The position numbers were made by a program, and so were the translations under genes. 64,000 bases of DNA from Rhodococcus yunnanensis NBRC 103083. GTDB taxonomy: Bacteria; Actinomycetota; Actinomycetes; Mycobacteriales; Mycobacteriaceae. Shown in pieces: positions 39,628-50,179 of this stretch (within the stretch, counting starts at the first letter, position 1; every line of letters begins with the position of its first letter). Where the stretch lies: positions 1 to 64,000 of the forward strand of contig NZ_BCXH01000015.1 of assembly GCF_001895005.1 (NCBI RefSeq), read 5' to 3'. A model generated the notes under the pieces. That model made no database searches, had not been told where the DNA came from, and worked only from the letters and a program-made list of their open reading frames with translations.

Positions 39628-41075
39628 AGCAGTTCCAACCTTCTGGCCATATCGGAGGCGAAAACGCCTGTGGGGTCGACGGATCGGCGGACCTTGATCC
39701 ACTCGTCGATCCGTGGGTACATCGCATGGAAGGTCTCCGCGGTGGTCCGCGAATCCTTCGCCGTGTAGAGGCGTCCGCCGAACTCGAGGACGCGCTTGTC
39801 GAGTTCCTGAACGAATTCGTTCAAGCCTGCCTTGATGGGAAAGTCCATCGCGACGTTCCATCCGGCCATCGGAAAGCTCAGTGGCGCTTTGTTTCCCGGG
39901 CCGAACAACTTGAAGACGTTGAGCGCCGAGTAGTGGCCCGAGCGCTGGATGAACCGAATGATGTCCTTGAACTCTTCGAGCGCCTCGGTGGGTACCAGGA
40001 ACTGGTACTGCAGGAATCCCTTGGGGCCGTAGCCGCGGTTCCACTCGCCGATCAAATCCAGAGGGTGGTAGAACTGCGTCAGGTTCTGAACCTTGCCCTG
40101 GTAGGTCCCACCCATGCGGTAGTACGCCTCACCGATTGCGCTGAGCGACAACTTGTTCATTGCGCTGATCGGGAAGATGTCCGGAACCGTCAGCAGCTGA
40201 GGGGCGTCGAACTTCAACGGATCCTTCTGCAGCTTCTTCGGCAGTTCGTCGAACTTGGCGAGCGAACCACGAGTGATCGTGGCACGGCCGAGCTTCGGCG
40301 GCCCGCTGATCACGTCGAACCACGCGCTCGAGTACGTGTAGTTGTCCTCGGTGCCGTCCTGATGCGCTGCGACGGTTTCGTCGAGCGTCTCGGTGCGAAT
40401 GCCGTCGTTGATGAAGTAGGCCGACTCCGTCGGCGTCATCTCGATCGTCGCCCGGAGGATGATGCCGGTCAGACCGTTGCCTCCGACAGTCGCCCAGAAC
40501 AGCTTCGCGTTCTTGCCCGACGGCGTCAGGTGACGGATCTGGCCGTCAGCGGTCAGCAATTCCATCGACCGGACGTGGTTGCCGAAGCTACCCGCGCTGT
40601 GGTGATTCTTGCCGTGGATGTCGCAGCCGATCGCGCCGCCGATCGTGACCTGACGTGTACCGGGCAGAACCGGAACCCACAAGCCGAAGGGCAGTGCTGC
40701 ACGCATCAGCGAATCGAGGCTGACGCCGCCGTCGAGATCGACGATCCGAGTGCCCGCATCGATGCTGTGGATGCCGTTGAGCGCCGTCATGTCGACGACG
40801 AGACCACCGGAGTTCTGGGCATTGTCGCCGTAGGACCTGCCGAGGCCGCGTGCGATGACGCCGCGTCGAAGGTGAGACGGCTTGGAGTCGTTCTGCTCTG
40901 CAACCTGCTTGACCGCGTTCGCGATGAGCTCGGGGTCCGAGGTGGAGAGCACCTCACCCGTGGACGGCGCAGTGCGCCCCCAACCGGTGAGCGTGCGGGT
41001 CTGCGTGGGTAGCGGCGCAGTGTTCCCGGCCTGTGGTTCCAGGGGGAAGAGGGCGTCGTCGGCTGTCGTGGACAT
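39624..41075 (-). CDS. dprE1: Decaprenylphosphoryl-beta-D-ribose oxidase DprE1, Cys-to-Ala variant
   Basis: DprE1 is an FAD-dependent oxidase that makes the 2-keto intermediate in decaprenyl-phospho-arabinose synthesis. It has 483 residues, 22 longer at the N-terminus than Rv3790. FAD-binding motifs are visible ([39 protein letters not shown] across residues about 135-160). The segment [15 protein letters not shown] has Ala409 where M. tuberculosis has Cys387 (GWNVCVDFP), the residue that benzothiazinones modify covalently. The 22-residue offset matches exactly. The first gene of the operon, 40 bp from the divergent gtrA. Confidence 0.96.
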   Translation of the reverse strand: MSTTADDALFPLEPQAGNTAPLPTQTRTLTGWGRTAPSTGEVLSTSDPELIANAVKQVAEQNDSKPSHLRRGVIARGLGRSYGDNAQNSGGLVVDMTALNGIHSIDAGTRIVDLDGGVSLDSLMRAALPFGLWVPVLPGTRQVTIGGAIGCDIHGKNHHSAGSFGNHVRSMELLTADGQIRHLTPSGKNAKLFWATVGGNGLTGIILRATIEMTPTESAYFINDGIRTETLDETVAAHQDGTEDNYTYSSAWFDVISGPPKLGRATITRGSLAKFDELPKKLQKDPLKFDAPQLLTVPDIFPISAMNKLSLSAIGEAYYRMGGTYQGKVQNLTQFYHPLDLIGEWNRGYGPKGFLQYQFLVPTEALEEFKDIIRFIQRSGHYSALNVFKLFGPGNKAPLSFPMAGWNVAMDFPIKAGLNEFVQELDKRVLEFGGRLYTAKDSRTTAETFHAMYPRIDEWIKVRRSVDPTGVFASDMARRLELL

Positions 41076-41083
41076 CGATGTAG

Positions 41084-41089
41084 AGGGTA
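41084..41089 (-). promoter_or_regulatory. Candidate -10 box for leaderless dprE1
   Basis: On the minus strand this reads TACCCT, 8 bases before the ATG at 41075. It is the same box and spacing as in front of glf. Confidence 0.4.
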
Positions 41090-41115
41090 CCCGGTACCTA
41101 GGACAGCTAGTCTCG

Positions 41116-41625
41116 ATGATCGTGCCCACCTCCGATGCTCCACCGAACGACGACTGGTCCGCAGAGGACGAAGAGCTCCAGCATCACGTTCCGCTGCCCG
41201 TCGAGCTGCCGCTGACGGAGAATATCGCCGACGAGGCCCTCGACCTCAAGACTCAGATCATTCGATTCCTGGCGACGGGTGTGCTGTCGGCCATCGTCGA
41301 CCAGGGCGTCAACCTGCTCCTGCATTTCGTCTTCGGTGTCGGCGTGACGCTGGCCAAGGCAATCGGCTTCGTGCTCGGCACCACGACGGCGTATCTGATC
41401 AATCGGCGCTGGACCTTCAACGCCGCGCCGTCACGCGCCCGGTTCATCGCTGTGGTTGCGCTCTACGCCGTGACCTTCGCCGTTCAGGTCGGCATCTACA
41501 CGTGGCTCTACCAGGTCTTTCCCGACGGTTTCTGGTACGCAAACCTTGCCTTCGTCGTCGCCCAGGGCACCGCGACAGTCATCAACTTCGTCGTCCAGCG
41601 GGCCGTGATCTTCAAGATCCGCTGA
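41116..41625 (+). CDS. GtrA-family membrane protein (Rv3789-like)
   Basis: This 169-residue small membrane protein has four hydrophobic helices of the GtrA type ([70 protein letters not shown]). Rv3789, next to dprE1 in M. tuberculosis, has been proposed to act in decaprenyl-phospho-arabinose translocation or as an anchor for the priming transferase. The position divergent from dprE1 is conserved. A GTG at 41122 fits a leaderless transcript from TAGTCT at 41108-41113 and is a plausible alternative start. It runs convergent to rmlC across a repeat-filled gap. Confidence 0.87.
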   Translation: MIVPTSDAPPNDDWSAEDEELQHHVPLPVELPLTENIADEALDLKTQIIRFLATGVLSAIVDQGVNLLLHFVFGVGVTLAKAIGFVLGTTTAYLINRRWTFNAAPSRARFIAVVALYAVTFAVQVGIYTWLYQVFPDGFWYANLAFVVAQGTATVINFVVQRAVIFKIR

Positions 41626-41669
41626 CCCTCCCTCCCACCCACCCCAGCGCCCCCACCCCTGCCCCGACT

Positions 41670-41705
41670 CTTCCTACGCAAATGCACGTGCGTTTGCGTA
41701 GGAAG
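41670..41705. terminator. Long hairpin at gtrA/rmlC convergent junction (repeat copy 3)
   Basis: The dispersed palindrome core (41677-41698) is extended on both sides by complementary arms CTTCCTA and TAGGAAG, giving about 18 bp of pairing with one G:T. It lies between two convergent genes and could terminate both. Confidence 0.65.
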
Positions 41706-41719
41706 GGGGTGGGTGGGGG

Positions 41720-41804
41720 GTGGACTTGCTGGTGGTGCCCCGTCGTCCCGCAAATGCGTGTGCGTTTGCGTGGGGTGGGGGTGGACTTGCTGGTGGTGCC
41801 CCGT
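41720..41804. repeat. Direct repeat of about 61 bp with palindrome copy 4
   Basis: The segment GGACTTGCTGGTGGTGCCCC occurs at about 41722 and again 61 bp later. Copy 4 of the palindrome (41749-41770, core with GCGTGTGC centre) lies between. The block looks like a tandem duplication of spacer plus palindrome. Confidence 0.75.
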
Positions 41805-41838
41805 CTTTCACGCAAATGCGTGTGCGTTTGCGTGAAAG
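41805..41838. terminator. Hairpin before rmlC stop (repeat copy 5)
   Basis: The palindrome core at 41811-41832 is extended by the complementary arms CTTTCA and TGAAAG. The arms differ from those of copy 3 but still pair. It ends 10 bp from the rmlC stop codon. Confidence 0.65.
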
Positions 41839-41847
41839 GGGCAGCGA

Positions 41848-42435
41848 TCAGCCGTCGTATTTGGGGAGATACCCGGCCTGGATGGATTCGGCGAGGGACG
41901 GCGCAGCGCGATCCTTGTCGGAGAGTTGGTACTCGAGTGGTGACCCGTCGCGAGCGAGGGTGGGCCACTCGATCCCCAGGTCCGCATCCAACGGGTTCAG
42001 GTCGCGGTCCAGTGACGGGGTGTACTCGAGCGAACACAGGTACATCACTGTCGAGCCGTCTTCGAGGGACAAGATCGCATGTCCGAGCCCCTCGGACAGA
42101 TACACCGCCCGCCGGTCGACGTCGTCGATCAGCACACTGTCCCACTGCCCGAACGTCGGCGACCCGACCCGCAGGTCGACGATCACATCCAAGAATGCAC
42201 CCTTGACGCACGTGACGTACTTCGCCTGCCCGGGCGGGGTGTCGGTGAAGTGGATCCCGCGCAACACCCCGGCGGCGGAGACCGAACAGTTCGCCTGCGC
42301 CAATTCCAGCGGCCGACCTACCTCCGCCTCGAACGCGGACGATTTGAACCATTCGAAGAACACACCACGATCGTCACCGAACTGGCGCGGGGTGAACTCG
42401 TAGGCCCCGGCGATCTTCAATTCACGAAATGTCAT
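41848..42435 (-). CDS. rmlC: dTDP-4-dehydrorhamnose 3,5-epimerase
   Basis: RmlC performs the third step of dTDP-rhamnose synthesis, needed for the galactan linker. It has 195 residues of cupin fold. The catalytic histidine lies in GVLRGIHFTD, and the active-site tyrosine in MYLCSLEYTPSLD. GRPLELAQANCSVSAAGV and SEGLGHAILSLED are family signatures. It lies just downstream of rmlA on the minus strand, three bases apart, so the two form an operon. Convergent with gtrA. Confidence 0.95.
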   Translation of the reverse strand: MTFRELKIAGAYEFTPRQFGDDRGVFFEWFKSSAFEAEVGRPLELAQANCSVSAAGVLRGIHFTDTPPGQAKYVTCVKGAFLDVIVDLRVGSPTFGQWDSVLIDDVDRRAVYLSEGLGHAILSLEDGSTVMYLCSLEYTPSLDRDLNPLDADLGIEWPTLARDGSPLEYQLSDKDRAAPSLAESIQAGYLPKYDG

Positions 42436-42438
42436 AGC

Positions 42439-43308
42439 TCACTTACTTCGATCGAGTAGATCGAGCAGGTATTGCCCGTATCCGGATTTGACGAGCTTCT
42501 CGGCGCGTTCACGCAGTTCGTCGTCGGTGATGAACCCGCGACGCCAGGACACCTCTTCCGGCGCCCCGATCTTGAGTCCTTGACGCTGTTCGATGGTGCG
42601 GACGTAGTTCGAGGCATCGAGCAGTGAATCGAAAGTGCCGGTGTCGAGCCAGGCGGTGCCGCGGGGCAGTACCTCGACGGCGAGTTTCCCGGCGTCGAGG
42701 TAGTGCCGGTTGACGTCGGTGATCTCGTATTCGCCGCGCTCGGAGGGCGCCAGGTCGCGGGAGATGGCGATGACGTCGTTGTCGTAGAAGTACAGGCCGG
42801 GAACCGAGAAGTTCGACTTGGGGACCTTCGGCTTCTCCTCCAACGAGATGGCTTTGCCGGCGGCGTCGAATTCGATGACGCCGTACGCGGTGGGATCTTT
42901 GACCTCGTAGGCGAACACCGCGCCGCCGTCTATGTGATCGAACCGTCCCAGCTGTGAGCCGAGGCCGGGGCCGTAGAAGATGTTGTCACCGAGCACCAGC
43001 GCGGCGCTGTCGTCACCGATGTGGTCCGCGCCCAGGACGAACGCCTGCGCAAGCCCGTTCGGCTCGTGCTGAACCTTGTAGGTCAGGTTGATCCCGAACT
43101 GGGAGCCGTCGCCGAGCAGCCGCTGGAACTGCTCCGAATCCTGGGGTGTGGTGATGATCAAGATGTCGCGGATGTTCGCCAGGATCAGCGTCGAGAGCGG
43201 GTAGTAGATCATCGGCTTGTCGTAGACAGGCACCAGCTGCTTGCTGACGCCCATCGTGATCGGATGTAGACGCGAACCTGTGCCGCCCGCCAAGATGATT
43301 CCCCGCAT
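42439..43308 (-). CDS. rmlA: Glucose-1-phosphate thymidylyltransferase
   Basis: RmlA makes dTDP-glucose, the first step of dTDP-rhamnose synthesis. It has 289 residues with the nucleotide motif [18 protein letters not shown] at the very start, then [27 protein letters not shown] and [10 protein letters not shown]. The ATG at 43308 is preferred to one nine bases upstream because GGGAGG lies nine bases before it. It is followed by rmlC. The rmlB gene is separated from rmlA by an accessory block of about 2.7 kb, unlike a compact rml operon. Confidence 0.95.
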   Translation of the reverse strand: MRGIILAGGTGSRLHPITMGVSKQLVPVYDKPMIYYPLSTLILANIRDILIITTPQDSEQFQRLLGDGSQFGINLTYKVQHEPNGLAQAFVLGADHIGDDSAALVLGDNIFYGPGLGSQLGRFDHIDGGAVFAYEVKDPTAYGVIEFDAAGKAISLEEKPKVPKSNFSVPGLYFYDNDVIAISRDLAPSERGEYEITDVNRHYLDAGKLAVEVLPRGTAWLDTGTFDSLLDASNYVRTIEQRQGLKIGAPEEVSWRRGFITDDELRERAEKLVKSGYGQYLLDLLDRSK

Positions 43309-43374
43309 GCCCTGCATCCTCCCAGATCACGCTGGCAGGCGCGCGCTCGCTGTCACTGTCCTGCGTTCGTTCCT

Positions 43375-43602
43375 GTCGATCAGCTCGACGCCGAGGTCGA
43401 TGCTCTCGTCGAGAAGCTCGAGTCGTACGACACGTTCGCCTTGAAGATGTCGAAGAAGTGGCTGAACCAGTACGTACAGCAGGATCTCAACACCGTCGGT
43501 CTGGGGATGCTCACGGCCGAGGGCATGCTGCTGGCCGGAGGCTCACTCGCCGAAGCCGGGAGCTACGGGGACACGATCTCGGACGGAAACTTCGGAGCCT
43601 GA
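43375..43602 (+). pseudogene. 3' remnant of a plus-strand gene (crotonase-like tail)
   Basis: About 75 codons in clean frame end in TGA at 43600-43602. They read VDQLDAEVDALVEKLES and TFALKMSKKWLNQYVQQD, with GMLTAEGMLLAGGSLAEAGS near the end. Upstream of 43375 the frame loses coding character and no start is present. The helical, Lys-rich tail resembles the C-terminus of enoyl-CoA hydratase-like proteins, but this is uncertain. It appears to be a broken gene left by the rearrangement of the rmlA-rmlB interval. Confidence 0.5.
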
Positions 43603-43629
43603 GGTCCCAACTCGCGAGCCGTACCGCAT

Positions 43630-43971
43630 TCACTGCCAGGGGATGCGGTACGGCTGGTCGTCTGGTTCGGTCGGCCAATTCAGGGGCCAGTCCACCGACG
43701 GGTCGGAGCGAAGCTCGACGATTTCCGGTGGCACCGGTCTCGCGTCCGCTTCGATCCGATCCCACGTCGTGATGCCCGACGCCACCGACGCCGCGTAGGC
43801 CTGTAGCTCCTGCGATGCGACGCGTGAGCGGGCCAGGCGCGCCAGGAGTGCTTCGGTGACGGCCGTTCTTTCGCGTGGTCCACCGATGACGACGTTCTCG
43901 GCTCGGCGGCACGCGTCTTCGAGTCGTCCGATTGCGTCGAGAACTTTGTTGTAGGCGTTGCTGTCGGTCAT
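43630..43971 (-). CDS. Small protein coupled to the WXG-type gene
   Basis: This 113-residue protein of unknown function begins MTDSNAYNKVLDAIGRLEDA. The first 65 residues are probably helical, and a Trp/Pro-rich tail follows (SVDWPLNWPTEPDD). The ATG overlaps the stop of the 403-residue gene (ATGA), so the two are coupled. No signal peptide or membrane segment. It could be a chaperone, partner or immunity-like protein of the type VII-like protein upstream. I recognise no family. Confidence 0.65.
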   Translation of the reverse strand: MTDSNAYNKVLDAIGRLEDACRRAENVVIGGPRERTAVTEALLARLARSRVASQELQAYAASVASGITTWDRIEADARPVPPEIVELRSDPSVDWPLNWPTEPDDQPYRIPWQ

Positions 43972-45175
43972 GCGTCCTGCCAGGGAGCGGTACCTTCGCC
44001 GACGGAGAATTTTTCGTCTGGTGTGAAGATGACGGGTGTGATGTCTGCAGTCTTGGCGGTGTCTGCGATTGTCTTTCCTTTGTCGACGTAGTCGTTGAAC
44101 GGTGCGAGATATCGGTCGATCGTGCGGTTGATCTGGCCCTCTGGATCGGTGATCGCGTCGAGGAACTGTCCGAAAGCGTCGACGACCTCTTCGATCTTGT
44201 GCACCAGATCCATGGTGACTTTCATCGTTTCCCAGAGAATTTCTACGATGCGTTCGATCTGCCAGGCTGTCCCGAGGCCTGGGATCTTCTTCAGCGCTAC
44301 TTTCATTGCGCTCGTTCCGGTGCTGAGGTCGACCTCGGCCTCGAGCATCTCGACGAATGTGCGAACTGCCATCCGCACACCCTCGCGAATCTTGTCCGCG
44401 ATTATCTCGGATACCGTGTGAACGGTCCGTCCGCATGGTCCTTCCCAGTACATTGCGGCGATCTGCCGTGCGGAGTATTCCGAGAATGATTGTGCGGCCA
44501 GGCCATTCCAGTAGTCGTCGACGCGCCGAACACCTTGCTCGAGAGATTCGGCGGCAGCTTCCATTGCGGTGCCCGCGATGTCGAAGGCCTCGCCGAGGCG
44601 CCGGACTTCGTTCCAGTTGCCGCTCAGTGGAGCGACTACTTCGTTCAGCGGACTCCATTCGGTCAGTTCGAAGATCGTCCGATCGACTTCGCCGAGCCAT
44701 CCGGCTGCTTCGTCGACGGCTTCTCGTATGTCATCGATTGCGGGATTCGGTGCAGGATAGTCGATTCCGATGGGTGAACCGTAGTCGGCTGCGGAATCGT
44801 ACTGGTCGACGTTGCCCACCGCCGCGGTCTCGGGAGTTCCGGGTTGGATGAGTGGAATCGGGAGTAGGTCGGTGTGCGCGTTGAGCACCTCGTAGTTCTT
44901 CTTCTCCTGCTCCTCGTACAACCACGCAGCCTTGTTCAGTTCTTCACCGATGTGAATGCAGTTCGCGGACAGATGGACGTGGCGGGCACGGGTGTATTCC
45001 TGGTAGCGGGCGATGAAAGGCGCGAGGCGCTGCAAGATTTGGCCAGCGATGGCGTCGCTGAAACCAGCGTGGTCGTTGATGTACCGATGGCTCGTGAGTG
45101 TGGCCTGGCCGATTCGATCGGCGAGTACACCCAGTCCGGCTATTTCGGCGCTGTCGGTGAACAGGTCTTCGCTCG

Positions 45176-45179
<4 letters not shown>
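43968..45179 (-). CDS. WXG100/EspC-type type VII secretion substrate-like protein
   Basis: This 403-residue protein is mostly helical. The first 100 residues resemble EspC/DUF2580-type targets (LGVLADRIGQATLTSHRYIN ... HIGEELNKAAWLYEEQE). Residues about 185-260 resemble the N-terminal domain of CpnT-like proteins (NEVVAPLSGNWNEVRRLGEAFD, then DDYWNGLAAQSF with a Trp-x-Gly turn). No known toxin domain is seen at the C-terminus. The GTG start overlaps the stop of the membrane-anchored protein gene upstream. The three genes 45940-43630 form one coupled unit. No ESX core genes are in the window, so export must rely on a system elsewhere. Confidence 0.65.
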
Positions 45180-47021
<1,842 letters not shown>

Positions 47022-47042
47022 CGTACTGCAGTCACGCCCGGC

Positions 47043-47181
47043 TTCGATACGCGAATGTTCGTGGACCACTGTGTTTAGCAGCACCCGTGATCCGGTAGTC
47101 GCCGCGACGATGCCGGCGAGAACATCTGTGAATTCCGCGGCCCGGGAGACACCCGTGCGTCGGAACAGGTTCCGCTTGGAG
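47043..47181 (-). pseudogene. Remnant of the UPF0104-type membrane gene, internally deleted
   Basis: The segment 47043-47125 matches the 3' end of the gene at 49128-50126. From 47126 it jumps to sequence matching about 49724-49785 of the same gene, so roughly 500 bp are missing. Many substitutions show that it is older than the copy at 48061-48191. No coding capacity remains. Confidence 0.75.
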
Positions 47182-47200
47182 AGGGAATCCTTCGATCGCG

Positions 47201-47965
47201 TCAGCTCTTTCGGATCGTGGAGAGGATTTGGTCGATGTCCGAGTCGGTCAGCGCATTCTCCTTGCCGCGGTCGGCGAATACGACGAACAATGCAGTTTCT
47301 GCCGACGCGTAACCAGGGGTGGTGACGACATCCATGGTTGCAGTGCTGGAAACGCACTCCTTCTCGGCGTCAGGTATTTGCTCCACAACGGCTGTGTACC
47401 GAACTGCCGGGCGGTCGTCGATGGTGATCTGCTTGGGGCCGCTGATGGTCACCGTCGGGCTGGCCGACTCATCGGCGTTCGAATAGATTCGGCGAGCTTT
47501 CTCGATTTCTTCGAGCGCGGAGGCATCGAGGTCTGTGTCTCGGCGGCCGGTCACGCCCGTCCATGCAAGCTCGGTGTGCTCACCGTTTTCGGCGCAATCG
47601 GTTCTGCCGTAGTAGCCCAGCGAACCGTAGATCGCCAGTGTTTCGCCGTTGCTATCCCAGCCCGCCACTGCAGAATCTCGATTCTGCCACCCGGGAGGGA
47701 TCTCGTACGTCAATCCGTACTTGGTCGCGATCGGCTGTGGCTCGCCATCCGCGACCGAGATCTTGGGCGGCCGTTCCATCGACGGGAAGTCCGCGGGCAG
47801 GGGCGGTGGAGGCGTGGTGGACGCTGAGGCTGTGGGTGGCGCCGCCGGCTGCACGCCCTCCCACCTGCCGGGCGCCTCGGGCGCGATTTTGGGTATCGAC
47901 CACAGTGCCGCGTTGAAGGCCACGAGACTGGCTGCCAGCACCATGAGCCGTGTACGCATTTCCAT
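47201..47965 (-). CDS. Membrane-anchored extracytoplasmic protein, paralogue B
   Basis: This 254-residue paralogue of the protein at 45176-45940 has the same N-terminal helix ([20 protein letters not shown]) and Pro-rich linker. Its C-terminal domain starts at TKYGLTYEIPPGWQ and has conserved cysteines (DCAENGE, KECVSST). The first 65 codons and the upstream DNA are almost identical to paralogue C, while the C-terminal domain differs. That pattern suggests recent duplication or gene conversion on top of an older divergence. It is not followed by a WXG-type gene. It is convergent with rmlB. Confidence 0.7.
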   Translation of the reverse strand: MEMRTRLMVLAASLVAFNAALWSIPKIAPEAPGRWEGVQPAAPPTASASTTPPPPLPADFPSMERPPKISVADGEPQPIATKYGLTYEIPPGWQNRDSAVAGWDSNGETLAIYGSLGYYGRTDCAENGEHTELAWTGVTGRRDTDLDASALEEIEKARRIYSNADESASPTVTISGPKQITIDDRPAVRYTAVVEQIPDAEKECVSSTATMDVVTTPGYASAETALFVVFADRGKENALTDSDIDQILSTIRKS

Positions 47966-48191
47966 CGATGCTCCCCCCGAAGTCGACGGAACGCTAGCAC
48001 GTCACCGGGACAGAACTGGTTGGGCCGGTGAGGTCGTGTGGCAACTGCCTGGTGCAGTCAGGTCCGTGCGTCGACGCGGGAGTGTTCGTGGACCAATGTG
48101 TTTCGCAGTACTCGTGATCCGGCAGCCGCCGCGACGATGCCGGCGAATACTTCGCACAGGGTGAATATCAGGCGGGATGCGAGCGCGAGAC
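47771..48191. repeat. Recent direct duplication, copy 1 (partner 48841-49261)
   Basis: About 420 bp are nearly identical to 48841-49261 at a constant offset of 1070 bp. The block spans the 5' part of paralogue B, the rmlB-like promoter copy and the 3' end of the UPF0104-type gene. Confidence 0.85.
48061..48191 (-). pseudogene. Truncated 3' end of the UPF0104-type membrane gene
   Basis: This segment is nearly identical to 49131-49261, the last 43 or so codons of the intact gene, and then ends abruptly. It joins directly to a fragment of the WXG-type gene. No start codon or function expected. Confidence 0.8.
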
Positions 48192-48269
48192 CGTGGCCTG
48201 ATCGATTCGATCGGCGAGTACATCCAGTCCGACAATTTCAGAGGGTCGACCACAGAATTGTTCTTGCAC
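48168..48269 (-). pseudogene. 5' remnant of a WXG-type gene, fused to membrane-gene debris
   Basis: A GTG at 48269 with AAGGAG upstream opens a 33-codon frame. PSEIVGLDVLADRIDQATVS matches the start of the 403-residue protein (SAEIAGLGVLADRIGQATLT). After this it runs into the truncated UPF0104-type sequence (RSHPA) and stops. It follows paralogue C just as the intact WXG-type gene follows paralogue A, which shows that the whole module was duplicated and then cut. Confidence 0.75.
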
Positions 48270-48270
48270 G

Positions 48271-49035
48271 TCAACTCCTTCTGATCGACGAGATGACGCC
48301 ATCGATTTCGGCGTCGGGCAGTGCGTTGTCCACACCACGATCAGCGCGAATTGCAAAGAGCGCGACCTCTGCCGTTGCGTATCCCGGAGTGGTCACGACA
48401 TCGAACGTCGCCTCCGGCGGGGTGCACGACTCTTCGTCCAATGGAATGTCTTCGATGATCGCGCGATAGCGGACGGCCGGACGGCCCTCGATCGAGAATG
48501 CGATCGGCCCATCGATGGTCACAGAAGGCCTTTCCGATCCTGTGTCGTGCGAATAGATCGACGCGGTCTTCTCGACTTCCGCTCGGGCAATCACGTCGAG
48601 ATCACCGGTTCGGCGCCCGCTCATTCCCGTCATGGCGAGTGCCGAGTACTCGCCGTCGTGGCACTCGGTGCGGTCGTAGTACCCGATAGCTCCGTAGGTG
48701 ACCGATGAACCGTCGGTCAAATTCCACCCTGCTACGCCGTCGTACCAATTCTCCCAGTCTGCCGGTATGTCGTACGTCAGGCCGAATTTCGTCGCGATCG
48801 GTTGAGGCTGCCCTTCGGGAACGGCGATTGTGGGCGGCGGCCGTTCCATCGACGGGAAGTCCGCGGGCAGGGGCGGTGGTGGCGTGGTGGACGCCGACGC
48901 GGTGGGTGGCGCCGCCGGCTGCACGCCCTCCCACCTGCCGGGCGCCTCGGGCGCGATTTTGGGTATCGACCACAGCGCCGCGTTGAAGGCCACGAGACTG
49001 GCTGCCAGCACCATGAGCCGTGTACGCATTTCCAT
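48271..49035 (-). CDS. Membrane-anchored extracytoplasmic protein, paralogue C
   Basis: This is the third 254-residue paralogue. It has the same anchor and Pro-rich linker and a C-terminal domain starting at TKFGLTYDIPADWENWYDG with cysteines in TECHDGEY and EESCTPPE. Its C-terminal domain is closer to paralogue A at the start (FGLTYDIPADW) but differs further on. The intact reading frame suggests selection. A remnant of a WXG-type gene follows it after one base. The upstream region carries the duplicated rmlB-like promoter sequence, which may drive it. Confidence 0.7.
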   Translation of the reverse strand: MEMRTRLMVLAASLVAFNAALWSIPKIAPEAPGRWEGVQPAAPPTASASTTPPPPLPADFPSMERPPPTIAVPEGQPQPIATKFGLTYDIPADWENWYDGVAGWNLTDGSSVTYGAIGYYDRTECHDGEYSALAMTGMSGRRTGDLDVIARAEVEKTASIYSHDTGSERPSVTIDGPIAFSIEGRPAVRYRAIIEDIPLDEESCTPPEATFDVVTTPGYATAEVALFAIRADRGVDNALPDAEIDGVISSIRRS

Positions 49036-49127
49036 CGATGCTCCCCCCGAAGTCGACGGAACGCTAGCACGTCACCGGGACAGAACTGGTTGGGCCGGTG
49101 AGGTCGTGTGGCAACTGCCTGGTGCAG

Positions 49128-50126
49128 TCAGGTCCGTGCGTCGACGCGGGAGTGTTCGTGGACCAATGTGTTTCGCAGTACTCGTGATCCGGCAGCCGCC
49201 GCGACGATGCCGGCGAATACTTCGCACAGGGTGAATATCAGGCGGGATGCGAGTGCGAGACCGAGTGCGACGCCGGTATCCATGAACGGCGACAGTGCCG
49301 CAACGACCACTGCTTCCCTGACTCCGATACCGGACGGGGCGACGACAACGAGGACGCTCGCGAACATCCCGAGAGCCATGGCGCCGATGTACTGCGCCAG
49401 GCCGCCGATGTGAAAACCGATCGAACTCGAGGCGAGAATCCACAGGTGGATGCCGTACAGCACCCAACTGAGACCGCACCAGCACAGGGCGAGCCCGATC
49501 TTGCGTGACGTCAGTGGAACCTTCAGTGGGGCTCTCCGCAACACCTTCAAGGCGATGTTCACCAGTTTTGTCAGCACCGGCGGGTAGGCGCACACGAGTG
49601 CAATCGGTACCAGTGCAATGACGATCACTGCCGCTGCCGTGCTGATGTCGAACAAAGCCGGCAGCCCCAGCAGGCCGACCACCAGAGCAGACGTCGTGCT
49701 CAGCCCGACCGTCACGAGGACGGCTGTGAATGCCGCAGCCCGGGAGACGCCCGCGCGTCGGACCAATTCCGCTTGGAGAATGAAGGCCCACACGCTTCCC
49801 GGGAGATATTTTCCCAGTTGTCCAACGAGGTATGCGCGGGCTGCGTCGAACGCCGGAATCGGATAGTGCAGCGAACCGAGCGCATGCTGCCATGCTCGCA
49901 CTGCAGCACCCATACCGAGGAAAACGAATACTCCGGAGAGAACGAGCGACCACACGCTGAGGCTGCTCAGGGTCCCAGAGACCTCGGACCATTGGGATCT
50001 GACGGCGACCACGATCGCAACTCCGATGGCGACAGCGACGCCGACTCGTACGACCGAACCGAGGACTCGGCGACCGGTCGACGGGCGATCGGCGATCTCT
50101 TCGGAGGGGTTCTCGAGGTCAGACAT
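49128..50126 (-). CDS. UPF0104/AglD-type integral membrane protein (flippase-like)
   Basis: This 332-residue protein has about eight hydrophobic segments and family signatures of the lysylphosphatidylglycerol-synthase transmembrane region: AYLVGQLGKYLPGSVWAF, VTVGLSTTSALVVGLLGLP and APSGIGVREAVVVAAL. Such proteins lack the lysyl-transfer domain and have been linked to lipid or lipid-sugar movement. It lies next to the amino-sugar genes at 50.2-56.2 kb. A role in flipping a polyprenyl-phosphate sugar is possible but unproven. Two broken copies of its 3' end lie at 47043-47181 and 48061-48191. It is the only intact copy. Confidence 0.78.
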   Translation of the reverse strand: MSDLENPSEEIADRPSTGRRVLGSVVRVGVAVAIGVAIVVAVRSQWSEVSGTLSSLSVWSLVLSGVFVFLGMGAAVRAWQHALGSLHYPIPAFDAARAYLVGQLGKYLPGSVWAFILQAELVRRAGVSRAAAFTAVLVTVGLSTTSALVVGLLGLPALFDISTAAAVIVIALVPIALVCAYPPVLTKLVNIALKVLRRAPLKVPLTSRKIGLALCWCGLSWVLYGIHLWILASSSIGFHIGGLAQYIGAMALGMFASVLVVVAPSGIGVREAVVVAALSPFMDTGVALGLALASRLIFTLCEVFAGIVAAAAGSRVLRNTLVHEHSRVDART

Positions 50127-50179
50127 GGCATGTCGACGGTATCAACTTGTGAGGCCCTCACCCGCCATCAGCACGCGTT

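Noticed and set aside
49128..50126. Lysylphosphatidylglycerol synthase (MprF/LysX)
   Set aside because: Only the membrane part is present. The lysyl-transfer domain is missing, so lipid lysylation is not supported.
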